Notes under the pieces: model-generated
The model's input: only the letters and a program-made list of their open reading frames with translations
Databases searched by the model: none
Told to the model about the DNA's origin: nothing
NCBI GenBank assembly: GCA_016870675.1
Contig: VGAU01000107.1
Coordinates: 1-6,412 of the forward strand
Reading direction: 5' to 3'
Origin: Actinomycetota bacterium
GTDB taxonomy: Bacteria > Actinomycetota > Humimicrobiia > Humimicrobiales > Humimicrobiaceae
DNA length: 6,412 bases
Shown: positions 1 to 5,585 of the stretch, in pieces
Layout: every line of letters begins with the position of its first letter
Numbering within the stretch: the first letter of the stretch is position 1
Translations under genes and position numbers: made by a program

Positions 1-388
1 CAGCTTCTCATCGTATATTCCTTATGATTTAAGAGCAGTCAGCATTCCAGTAAGCTTTTATGGCGATAAGTCATTGCTGGAAGAAGGAGATAGAGTTGAT
101 TTGATATCAACTTATTATGAACAAGAAAATAGCATTCTTTATTCAGAAACGGTCCTGTCTGAAAAGGAAATAATATTAATTGGCAGCAGTCCGGAAGAAA
201 GTTATTCCAGTGGTGAAAATGATAGTGGAGATTTCCTGTTAGGCTCAATGTTTACCGGCAGTCAGGTTAATTCCAATTACGGAAAGCTCGTTATTATAAC
301 TTTTTATCTAAGTAAATCTGAAGCGGAAGAAGTTTTTTTAGCATTGGATAGGGGAGTTTTAAATTTATCAATTTGTCCTAAAAAATAA
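1..388 (+). CDS. cpaB: Flp pilus assembly protein CpaB/RcpC, 3' part (5' end outside window)
   Basis: The reading frame is open from the left edge (first full codon at base 2) to TAA at 386-388, giving the last 128 residues. A TTG at 74 could be taken as a start, but family-like sequence lies upstream of it, so the gene is truncated by the window. The fragment begins near the end of a SAF-like domain: RAVSIPV (visible residues 11-17) and LEEGDRVDLI (26-35) match the typical CpaB/RcpC pattern of an invariant-looking R-A-V-S-I-P-V followed by a GDRVDL motif. The ending LALDRGVLNLSICPK (113-127) resembles the family's conserved 'A...G.L.L.LRP' terminus. CpaB/RcpC is an extracytoplasmic assembly factor of Tad pili, anchored by an N-terminal membrane segment that is not visible here. 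Residues about 62-92 form a Ser/Gly/Asn/acidic-rich stretch, probably a flexible loop. Family assignment is from motif recognition and position just upstream of cpaE and cpaF. Confidence 0.85.
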   Translation, partial: SFSSYIPYDLRAVSIPVSFYGDKSLLEEGDRVDLISTYYEQENSILYSETVLSEKEIILIGSSPEESYSSGENDSGDFLLGSMFTGSQVNSNYGKLVIITFYLSKSEAEEVFLALDRGVLNLSICPKK

Positions 389-429
389 CTTATAAGATAT
401 GCGTTAAAATTTATTTACCGGAAGTTGTC

Positions 430-449
430 AAATTTTAATTTTAAAATTT
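430..449. repeat. AT-only inverted repeat between cpaB and cpaE
   Basis: Perfect 9-bp arms (AAATTTTAA / TTAAAATTT) separated by two T residues, ending 5 bases before the cpaE Shine-Dalgarno. It contains no G or C, so the RNA hairpin would be weak and such a match is not rare in DNA this AT-rich. It could be a protein site or nothing. No intrinsic terminator is visible in this 80-base gap, so read-through from cpaB into cpaE is expected. Confidence 0.3.
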
Positions 450-468
450 AAATGAAAGGAGCAGAAAG

Positions 469-1230
469 ATGAATAAAATAAATGGAGATGAATCGAAAAT
501 TGTATTATTTTCAGGAAGTAAAGGGGGTTGTGGCTGCAGCTTTATAACTTATTGTGTTTCAACTTATCTTGCCAGGGAAACCACAAAGAATATACTTCTA
601 CTGGATTTAAATATCGGAAAAAAGGACAGCAGGCTGGTTTTTAACCTGACGGATGATAGCTATAGAGACTTGGGGGATATTGAAGAAGTTATAAATGAAC
701 TGGATATTTCAATTTTAAGAAGACTTGTGATCAACTTTGAAAATAGTTTAAATTTAATATTGCCTCCAATAAAAATCGAAAAAAATAAAATTGTTTGCAA
801 AGATTATTTAGAGAAACTTTTAGACGTGCTCAAAGAGCATTTTGATATTATCTGCATAGACTTTCCGAATTATCTACTTACTCAGAGTAAAATTTGTTTA
901 AAGGATTTTGTTGATAAATTTGTTTTTATTTCTTTGCCTGATCTGATTTCAGTAAATAACTTAAATGCGCTTACAAATAATATAATTTATGATGGATCTT
1001 CTTATGATTTCGATATATTGATAAATAAATTTAACACAAGACCCGCAATTTCACCAGCAGGTCTAAATACTATCTTAAATTATCCCATAAATGCTTTTAT
1101 TCCTTATGATAGGGATATTGAGTTTTTAATATTGAACAGGGGGCCTGATTCCATTTTTAATTACAATCTTAGAATCGTAAATAATATCTCTGCTTTTTCT
1201 AAAAAGATATATGAGGATCTAATTTTATGA
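469..1230 (+). CDS. cpaE: CpaE/TadZ-like MinD-family ATPase of the Tad pilus
   Basis: A 253-residue ParA/MinD-type P-loop protein. The ATG at 469 is 7 bases after AAAGGAG (455-461). The deviant Walker A is at residues 16-24 (G-S-K-G-G-C-G-C-S): the MinD signature lysine is kept (K18), but the usual P-loop lysine is Cys23. Walker A' is ILLLDLN with D46, and Walker B is FDIICID (125-131, D131). A C-terminal IPYDRDIE (211-218) resembles the 'IP.D...' element of CpaE proteins. TadZ/CpaE proteins act at the cytoplasmic membrane to place the pilus machine at a pole or focus, and several have an atypical Walker A, so the changed lysine fits the family. The N-terminal receiver-like domain of long CpaE/TadZ forms is absent. 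The stop overlaps the cpaF start by four bases (ATGA), supporting one operon and translational coupling. A plain MinD/ParA partner is the alternative, but the context argues strongly for CpaE. Confidence 0.88.
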   Translation: MNKINGDESKIVLFSGSKGGCGCSFITYCVSTYLARETTKNILLLDLNIGKKDSRLVFNLTDDSYRDLGDIEEVINELDISILRRLVINFENSLNLILPPIKIEKNKIVCKDYLEKLLDVLKEHFDIICIDFPNYLLTQSKICLKDFVDKFVFISLPDLISVNNLNALTNNIIYDGSSYDFDILINKFNTRPAISPAGLNTILNYPINAFIPYDRDIEFLILNRGPDSIFNYNLRIVNNISAFSKKIYEDLIL

Positions 1231-2525
1231 ACTTAATTGATGGTGATATTGATATATCAAATTACTTAAGCAAGAAAATATTAAAAAAGATTAAAGCGGT
1301 TGATCTTGGTAAGCTTTTACCCGAGGCAGGGCTAAAAAGAATTGATAATTATTTGAGGGAAATAGTAGAGGAAGAAAAAATTATAGTCAGTCAAAAAGAA
1401 ATTTGCAGAATGGTAAGAGAGATTTATGAAGATAGTTTTAGTTTCGGACCGGTCAGCTTTCTTATAAATGATGACAGAATAACTGAGATCATGATTAACA
1501 ATTTTAACGAAGTTTATATTGAAGAAGATGATGCTATCAGGAAAACGGAAATTATTTTTAGAGATAATAATCATATCAGAAACATGGTTGATAAAATATT
1601 GAGTCCTTTGGGCTTAAGGGTGGACGAGAGTTCTCCAATGGTGGACGCAAGACTTAAGAATGGGTCAAGAATTAATGTGGTTTTAAACCCGATAACCATA
1701 AATGATGTAGTAGTTACTATAAGAAAATTTAAAAAAAACATTATGGATATAGAAAGTTTAAAAAAGGAAGGCATGATAAATAAAAAAGTTGCTGATTTTG
1801 TTAAAGTCTGTGTGGAAAGTAAATTGAATATAATAGTCAGTGGAGCTACTTCCACCGGTAAGACAACTTTTTTAAATATTATTTCTAATTTTATACAGCC
1901 GGATGAGAGAATTATAACTATTGAAGAAACACTGGAATTAAATTTAAATTTACCCCATATAGTTAAACTTGAAAGCAGGCCCCCAAATCTTGAGGGGAAG
2001 GGAGAGATAACCATCAGGGATCTGGTCAGAAATTCCCTGAGGATGAGGCCGGATAGAATTATAGTAGGCGAGATCAGGGGAGCAGAAGCTGTGGATGTTC
2101 TCCAGGCTATGAATACAGGTCACAGTGGTTCTATGACTACTGTTCATTCTAATTCACCAAAAGATCTGGTCACAAGATTGGAGACAATGATACTGATGTC
2201 AGGTCTGAACTCAAATCCTTCCACTGCAAGGAGAATGATTGCATCTTCGATAGATATGATTATTCATTTAGGAAAACTAAAAAATGGCAGGAGGATTTTA
2301 CTGGAAGTAAGTGAGTTAATAAACAAAAATGAATTTATTGGAAACAATACGGTTTTAGAAGTAAAAGATATTTTTAAATACAGGACAGAAGATATCAGGA
2401 TAAATGATAATGAGCATAATGAGTCCTGCAGAGGTGATATTGTTTATACCGGCTACACACCAACATTTATGGATAAAATAAAAAGTCGGGGACTTAATTT
2501 TAATTTTAATGAAAATCTGGGATGA
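1227..2525 (+). CDS. cpaF: Tad pilus assembly ATPase CpaF/TadA (type II/IV secretion ATPase)
   Basis: A 432-residue secretion ATPase of the GspE/PulE superfamily, CpaF branch, of normal length. The start ATG overlaps the cpaE stop, with GAGG 1213-1216 as ribosome site. In order: an N-terminal helical domain with GPVSFLINDDRITEIMIN (74-91), the CpaF-typical block around residues 131-155 (RVDESSPMVDARL followed by GSRINVVLNP), Walker A GATSTGKTT (206-214; K212, T213), Asp box TIEETLEL (231-238), Walker B RIIVGEIRG (277-285; E282) and His box GHSGSMTTVHSN (298-309). The tail GDIVYTGYTPTFMDKIKSRG (403-422) matches the usual CpaF end, where the protein closes with a 'G..P.F...L...G' element. As in the family, it should form a cytoplasmic hexamer that hydrolyses ATP and drives pilin polymerisation through TadB/TadC. 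No catalytic residue appears missing. It overlaps tadB by 17 bases. Confidence 0.97.
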   Translation: MNLIDGDIDISNYLSKKILKKIKAVDLGKLLPEAGLKRIDNYLREIVEEEKIIVSQKEICRMVREIYEDSFSFGPVSFLINDDRITEIMINNFNEVYIEEDDAIRKTEIIFRDNNHIRNMVDKILSPLGLRVDESSPMVDARLKNGSRINVVLNPITINDVVVTIRKFKKNIMDIESLKKEGMINKKVADFVKVCVESKLNIIVSGATSTGKTTFLNIISNFIQPDERIITIEETLELNLNLPHIVKLESRPPNLEGKGEITIRDLVRNSLRMRPDRIIVGEIRGAEAVDVLQAMNTGHSGSMTTVHSNSPKDLVTRLETMILMSGLNSNPSTARRMIASSIDMIIHLGKLKNGRRILLEVSELINKNEFIGNNTVLEVKDIFKYRTEDIRINDNEHNESCRGDIVYTGYTPTFMDKIKSRGLNFNFNENLG

Positions 2526-3372
2526 AATATTAATTTCTACTGTTTCAGTTCTGACAATAATATCCTTGCTTTATGGGTTGAAAAAAGCAGTTTCTGTATT
2601 TAGCTTAAAAACAAAAATCTCATATGAAAATAGAAATTACAGAGAGTCTAAAGTAATAAAATTTCTTATTAATATATATGGGACTGGTAGAAGGATACTG
2701 TCATTATTTATATTTATTGTCCTAACCCTGGTTTTTTATTTATTATCCAGAAATTTTATTTTTAGTTTGTTTGTTGGTTTATGTCTGGAAATTTATATTC
2801 TGGACCTGCTAAACGGGTTTGAAGAGAAAAGGAAGGGACTTCTTCACAGTCAACTGATTGAATTTATAAGTAATATGACAGTGCTATTAAAAGCAGGGAA
2901 GACAGTTAGAAGTATATTTAAAGATTCTGCTAAATGGTTTAAAGATCCTCTCGGCACCCCTTTACTGGAAGTGGCAAATGAACTGGAGCTTAATTCTACT
3001 CTTGATGAGGCTCTGGATAGATTTTCAGAAAAATGCAGGAGCAGGGAAGCTAACCTCCTTGTCAGTTCTTTAAAGATCAATAACAAAATAGGAGGGGATT
3101 TGATATCTATACTTGATAATATAGCTGACAGTATGCGCCATAACCTGAAATTAAAGTCACAAATAAAGACAATGAGCCTGCAAAGCAGATATTCCGGGAA
3201 TATTATCTCTATATTTCCTATTATAGTTCTGGTTTTACTATATATTTTTATGAATAAAACTGTAGTGGATTTTTTTTCTACCAGTCCCGGAGTTATTTTA
3301 CTTTTTATAGGCGGAGTTCTGGAAATTGCTGGAGTGATAGTAATGAAGAAAATCATCAATATTGGAAATTGA
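2509..3372 (+). CDS. tadB: Tad pilus inner-membrane platform protein TadB (T2SSF domain)
   Basis: A 287-residue polytopic membrane protein. Hydrophobic segments lie at about 8-24, 63-80, 82-100, 231-248 and 259-280. Between the third and fourth is a cytoplasmic T2SSF/GspF domain (about 112-225) that includes LIEFISNMTVLLKAGKTV (116-133), GTPLLEVANEL (149-159) and IGGDLISILDNIADSMR (194-210). The last matches the 'G.L...L..ia..iR' hallmark of TadB/TadC and GspF. It is expected to form the membrane platform contacting CpaF. The start ATG lies inside the last codons of cpaF (17-base overlap). Upstream there is only a weak, distant GGGGA (2488-2492), and no other ATG/GTG/TTG in frame before a stop at 2479, so initiation probably depends on translation of cpaF. 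Assigned to TadB rather than TadC by order (cpaF-tadB-tadC). Confidence 0.92.
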   Translation: MKIWDEILISTVSVLTIISLLYGLKKAVSVFSLKTKISYENRNYRESKVIKFLINIYGTGRRILSLFIFIVLTLVFYLLSRNFIFSLFVGLCLEIYILDLLNGFEEKRKGLLHSQLIEFISNMTVLLKAGKTVRSIFKDSAKWFKDPLGTPLLEVANELELNSTLDEALDRFSEKCRSREANLLVSSLKINNKIGGDLISILDNIADSMRHNLKLKSQIKTMSLQSRYSGNIISIFPIIVLVLLYIFMNKTVVDFFSTSPGVILLFIGGVLEIAGVIVMKKIINIGN

Positions 3373-3385
3373 TAAGGTCTAAAGT

Positions 3386-4273
3386 ATGTTTATATATTTA
3401 ATCGTATTCTCATATTACTTATTTCTATGTTCAGGCATATTTTATCTTATTAAAATTAAAGGTTATTACCGGGCCGGAAAAATTAGAAATCATCCCAAAA
3501 GGAAAAAGATTGTTGGTGGATTTGTAAATAAAATGAATTCTATTTCTCATAAAATTGGAAGACTCCTAATTGGGAAGTACTGGTTTAAAATCAAAAAAGA
3601 AAATACAGAGCTTTTAAAATTATTGGAATTTGAAAATAAAATATCTCTTACTCTGGAATCTCTTATAGGATACAAGGCAATTTTATTTGTTTTATTTATG
3701 ATTGCAGGTGGTCTTGTTGGCAATAATCTAATAAACTCGGTTGTTTTAAGTATCACAGGAGGAGCGGCAGGCTATTTCATTCCGAATCTACTGCTCCGAA
3801 GTTTTAGGTATAGAAGACAAAAAGAAATAGATAAAGATTTACCATATGTTATTGATCTGTTGTCAGTAGCTACACTATCAGGGCAAAATATTTATAATGC
3901 CATAAAAATTGTAATTGAAAAATACAGGGGGAGCATTTGCGCAGAGTTTTCAAATTTTATAAAAGATGTAGATATCGGTATAGGGAAGTTTGAAGCTTAC
4001 AGGAATTTAATAGATAAAAGCAGTTCAGAGGATTTTAAAAATTTTATTTTTCTTTTAATTCAGGCAGAAAAGTATGGTTCTTCAATAAATGAAATATTAA
4101 AACAGAAATCAAAACATATGAAGTTTGAGGCGTATCAGGATATTGAAAGAAAAACCAGGAGGATAACCATACTGACTTTATTTCCGCTGGTCTTTCTAAT
4201 TCTGCCATCTTTTATAATACTGGTGGGAGGACCGCTTATATTTTCGATAGGTGGAAATATCCTGCAGTTCTGA
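3386..4273 (+). CDS. tadC: Tad pilus inner-membrane platform protein TadC (T2SSF domain)
   Basis: A 295-residue membrane protein starting 13 bases after the tadB stop, with AAGG (3374-3377) 8 bases before the ATG. Hydrophobic stretches are at about 4-24, 94-112, 115-136 and 260-288 (the last long enough for two passes). The T2SSF domain lies between about 150 and 260. It opens with DKDLPYVIDLLSVATLSGQN (149-168), the characteristic TadC-type 'lP...d.L......G', followed by EKYGSSINEILKQKSKHMK (228-246) and a basic ERKTRR segment (254-259) before the final helices. It pairs with TadB in the assembly platform. It is the last gene before the 201-base non-coding gap. I see no GC-rich hairpin plus T-run after its TGA, so some transcripts may continue into flp. 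Confidence 0.92.
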   Translation: MFIYLIVFSYYLFLCSGIFYLIKIKGYYRAGKIRNHPKRKKIVGGFVNKMNSISHKIGRLLIGKYWFKIKKENTELLKLLEFENKISLTLESLIGYKAILFVLFMIAGGLVGNNLINSVVLSITGGAAGYFIPNLLLRSFRYRRQKEIDKDLPYVIDLLSVATLSGQNIYNAIKIVIEKYRGSICAEFSNFIKDVDIGIGKFEAYRNLIDKSSSEDFKNFIFLLIQAEKYGSSINEILKQKSKHMKFEAYQDIERKTRRITILTLFPLVFLILPSFIILVGGPLIFSIGGNILQF

Positions 4274-4350
4274 TTTTTTAGTCTTAACTTAATAAAATAT
4301 CTTAAAACACGGAATTTCTAAACAAACTCATTAAAAAATATATTTATGTA

Positions 4351-4377
4351 TTTACACATTTGATTAAATGTGGTAAA
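4351..4377. repeat. Inverted repeat overlapping flp promoter elements (possible operator)
   Basis: CACATTT (4355-4361) and AAATGTG (4366-4372) are perfect 7-bp arms around GATT. With one unpaired G, the symmetry extends outward to TTTAC (4351-4355) and GTAAA (4373-4377), an 11-bp imperfect dyad. It lies exactly between the -35 and -10 elements of candidate promoter A and over the -35 of candidate B, as expected of a repressor or regulator site. No regulator gene is present in the window. Chance symmetry in AT-rich DNA cannot be excluded. Confidence 0.4.
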
Positions 4378-4379
4378 TT
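4351..4379 (+). promoter_or_regulatory. Candidate flp promoter A: TTTACA-17-TAAATT with TGn extension
   Basis: A -35-like TTTACA (4351-4356, 5 of 6 to consensus) is separated by 17 bases from TAAATT (4374-4379, 4 of 6). A TG at 4371-4372, one base before the -10, gives an extended -10. An A-run (4333-4338) inside an AT-rich stretch would lie where an UP element sits. Transcription would begin near 4386, about 90 bases before the flp GTG. A separate promoter makes sense because the major pilin is needed in far larger amounts than the motor proteins. It is a pattern match only, in AT-rich DNA. Confidence 0.45.
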
Positions 4380-4390
4380 GGAAATATAAT
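4360..4390 (+). promoter_or_regulatory. Candidate flp promoter B: TTGATT-19-TATAAT
   Basis: A perfect -10 hexamer TATAAT (4385-4390) lies 19 bases after TTGATT (4360-4365). The -10 is better than that of promoter A, but the spacer is longer than the preferred 17. The two candidates overlap, so only one may be real, and the inverted repeat centred near 4364 would overlap either. Confidence 0.4.
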
Positions 4391-4426
4391 TAAATGGGTA
4401 TATGCACAATAGCATAAATTATTTAG

Positions 4427-4481
4427 AAAGGAGGTGGGCAGTCTTATATTTAATTCTAATTTTTACGGAAGGAGGTGAGCA
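4427..4481 (+). repeat. Duplicated strong Shine-Dalgarno segment upstream of flp
   Basis: The 14-base segments 4427-4440 (AAAGGAGGTGGGCA) and 4468-4481 (GAAGGAGGTGAGCA) match at 12 of 14 positions and begin 41 bases apart. Each contains AAGGAGGTG, close to the full anti-SD complement. The second copy serves flp. The first has no ATG/GTG/TTG at normal spacing downstream; the only GTG is the one inside the site itself. Confidence 0.7.
4434..4478 (+). CDS. Possible 14-codon leader ORF upstream of flp
   Basis: GTG at 4434 opens a short frame (VGSLIFNSNFYGRR) that ends at TGA 4476-4478, overlapping the flp GTG in the classic four-base arrangement GTGA (4475-4478). Its own GTG is partly inside a strong AAAGGAGGT (4427-4435), the first of two near-identical ribosome sites. 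It may be a translated leader that delivers ribosomes to flp, a standby ribosome site, or a non-coding duplication. There is no codon-level evidence for a functional peptide, so confidence is low. Confidence 0.2.
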   Translation: MGSLIFNSNFYGRR

Positions 4482-4666
4482 ACATAAAACTAAAAAAGCT
4501 AGGTACCAGAATTAAATTCTGGTGCCAGAAAGGTCAATCTACTCTTGAGTATGCATTAGTTATAGTGATTGCAGGAATAATAAGCGCAATTTTAATTGCA
4601 GTTGGAAAGCCTATTATAATAGATGTTATTGCAAAGGTATTTAATAAGATAGCTTCTATGGTTTAA
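4475..4666 (+). CDS. flp: Flp-type major prepilin of the Tad pilus
   Basis: A 63-codon frame encoding a classic Flp prepilin. A basic leader (K5, K7, K8, R12, K14, K19) ends in KG, then QSTLEYALVIVIAGIISAIL. Prepilin peptidase would cut after Gly20 (G|QSTLEY, with Glu at +5 and Tyr at +6, the Flp-specific motif), leaving a 43-residue mature pilin. That is a single hydrophobic helix plus a short tail (VGKPIIIDVIAKVFNKIASMV), normal for Flp. The start is unusual. The only conventional in-frame start after the stop at 4457 is GTG 4475, which is part of the Shine-Dalgarno AAGGAGGTG itself. An ATA at 4484 sits 7 bases after AGGAGGT and would give a protein beginning KLKKLG, as Flp leaders often do. 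I list the GTG but consider the ATA equally possible. Strong ribosome site and probable own promoter fit high expression. Followed by tadE after 32 bases. Confidence 0.93.
   Translation: MSNIKLKKLGTRIKFWCQKGQSTLEYALVIVIAGIISAILIAVGKPIIIDVIAKVFNKIASMV
4502..4526 (+). other. Strong RNA hairpin inside the flp leader-peptide codons
   Basis: GGTACCAGAATT (4502-4513) and AATTCTGGTGCC (4515-4526) are inverted around A4514. All 12 positions pair, one as G-U. A realistic RNA fold is a 10-bp stem with loop UUAAA. It begins 27 bases after the GTG and 18 after the ATA, just downstream of an initiating ribosome. No U-run follows, so it is not an intrinsic terminator. It lies wholly in codons 10-18 of the leader peptide removed from the pilin. 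Confidence 0.6.
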
Positions 4667-4698
4667 AAAATCCTTGAAACGCGAGTCATTTTCTGCAA

Positions 4699-5166
4699 AT
4701 GGAAAAAATGGGAAACAGTTTTATTTTAAAAATTATGTCAGGAATAAATAAAGATAAAAAAACTTTAAGAATATTAACCGGTAGGTCAAAGGGCCAGGCC
4801 TCACTGGAATTTACTCTTGTTATTCCTTTTCTGGTTTTAATAATTTTAACTGTTTCCCATTTTGGTTTACTGGTTTATCAGAAAAATATATTGGAACAGG
4901 CAGCCCGTGAGGGAGCAAGAGTAGTTGCCACTACCAATTCCAGCCAGGAAGCTTACAGATGCGTAAGGGAAGTCTGTTCAAACCTTGACCAGGATAGGCT
5001 TGATATACAAATTACTCCGGACAATAGTTCTTCCAGAAAAGTTGGAGATATGGTTGAAGTGGCTCTTTCTTATAAATGCACAGGTATTGCCCGCTTACTG
5101 GGAATATTTACGGGAAGGGATGTTTTAATAAAAGCCAAAAGCAATATGAGGATGGAATGCTACTAG
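4699..5166 (+). CDS. tadE: TadE-family pseudopilin
   Basis: A 155-residue minor pilin/pseudopilin. The TadE signature is GQASLEFTLVIPFLVLIIL (32-50), with a prepilin-peptidase-like site after Gly32 (G|QASLEF, Glu at +5). It is followed by the end of the membrane helix and QAAREGARVVATT (67-79), the conserved 'A.R.GAR.a' that identifies TadE. The rest is an extracytoplasmic domain ending in SNMRMECY. Four cysteines (88, 93, 127, 154) are unusual for a protein this small. TadE proteins are processed by the same peptidase as Flp and needed for pilus biogenesis. The start is uncertain: ATG 4699 and ATG 4708 are both in frame, and neither has a convincing Shine-Dalgarno (GCGAG 4681-4685 is 13 bases away). 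That implies low or flp-coupled translation. It overlaps the next gene by 10 bases. Confidence 0.9.
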   Translation: MEKMGNSFILKIMSGINKDKKTLRILTGRSKGQASLEFTLVIPFLVLIILTVSHFGLLVYQKNILEQAAREGARVVATTNSSQEAYRCVREVCSNLDQDRLDIQITPDNSSSRKVGDMVEVALSYKCTGIARLLGIFTGRDVLIKAKSNMRMECY

Positions 5167-5585
5167 AGAATCTAAAAGAGCAAAATAAAGGGAATATTTC
5201 TTTTTTAACGTTAGCTGTGGTAGTAATATTTACGGTTTTATTCTTGCTTATTTTTGACCTCTGCCAGATTTTTATAGCAAGAGAGGAAACAAAGAATGCT
5301 TCAGATGCTGCTTCGCTGGCTGTTGCGCAAAATTTGTTATTTTTTGAGAATCAGGATTACATTAAAATTGCCGAAGAGGTGGTCCGTAGAAATAACTGTA
5401 TTCTTGTTGAATGCAGATATGACTATGATGAGGTGCTGGTTACTGTGGAAAGGAAACTTGATTTTATTCTGGTAGATAAATTTATTTCAAAATACTGCAG
5501 CGTCAGGTCAACCTCTAAAGCTAAAGTCATATATCCATGGGACGGGCAATTTAACTACTGCAATACGTATAAGTTCAGTTACTAA
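5157..5585 (+). CDS. TadE/TadG-like minor pilin or pilus-associated membrane protein
   Basis: A 142-residue protein. I place the start at ATG 5157, preceded by GAGG (5148-5151) at 5 bases and overlapping the end of tadE by 10 bases. The open frame reaches back to an ATG at 5076, but that part lies inside tadE. After a short polar N-terminus, KGNISFLTLAVVVIFTVLFLL (11-31) is a single membrane helix. Next comes AREETKNASDAASLAVAQNL (41-60), matching the 'a...a..AaDaAALAaA' pattern of the Tad/TadG-like and Rv3654c-like families. The Gly12-Asn13 junction resembles a prepilin site but lacks Glu at +5, as in other TadG-like proteins. The outer domain has Cys81, Cys86, Cys114 and Cys135 (Cys36 is in the helix). 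TadG proper is longer and often has a von Willebrand domain, absent here, so I give no symbol. Probable role: minor component of the pilus with TadE, by context. Confidence 0.8.
   Translation: MLLENLKEQNKGNISFLTLAVVVIFTVLFLLIFDLCQIFIAREETKNASDAASLAVAQNLLFFENQDYIKIAEEVVRRNNCILVECRYDYDEVLVTVERKLDFILVDKFISKYCSVRSTSKAKVIYPWDGQFNYCNTYKFSY

Noticed and set aside
425..453. Promoter-like TTGTCA-17-TTAAAT before cpaE
   Set aside because: Transcription would start at about 460, inside the cpaE Shine-Dalgarno, removing the ribosome site; the -10 is poor (4 of 6).
1332..3359. Several minus-strand open frames opposite cpaF and tadB (for example 1571-2014 and 2850-3359)
   Set aside because: They lie wholly antisense to strongly conserved genes, show no recognisable motifs, and have the low-complexity composition expected of shadow frames.
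4401..4416. Small hairpin TATGC / GCATA in the flp leader
   Set aside because: Only a 5-bp AT-rich stem with a 6-base loop; not distinguishable from chance.
4394..4417. Seven-codon ATG ORF in the flp leader (MGICTIA)
   Set aside because: No ribosome site upstream and no link to the downstream frame; likely chance.
5076..5156. N-terminal extension of the TadG-like protein starting at ATG 5076
   Set aside because: It would be read entirely inside tadE in another frame, adds polar sequence unlike the family, and ATG 5157 has a better-placed GAGG ribosome site.
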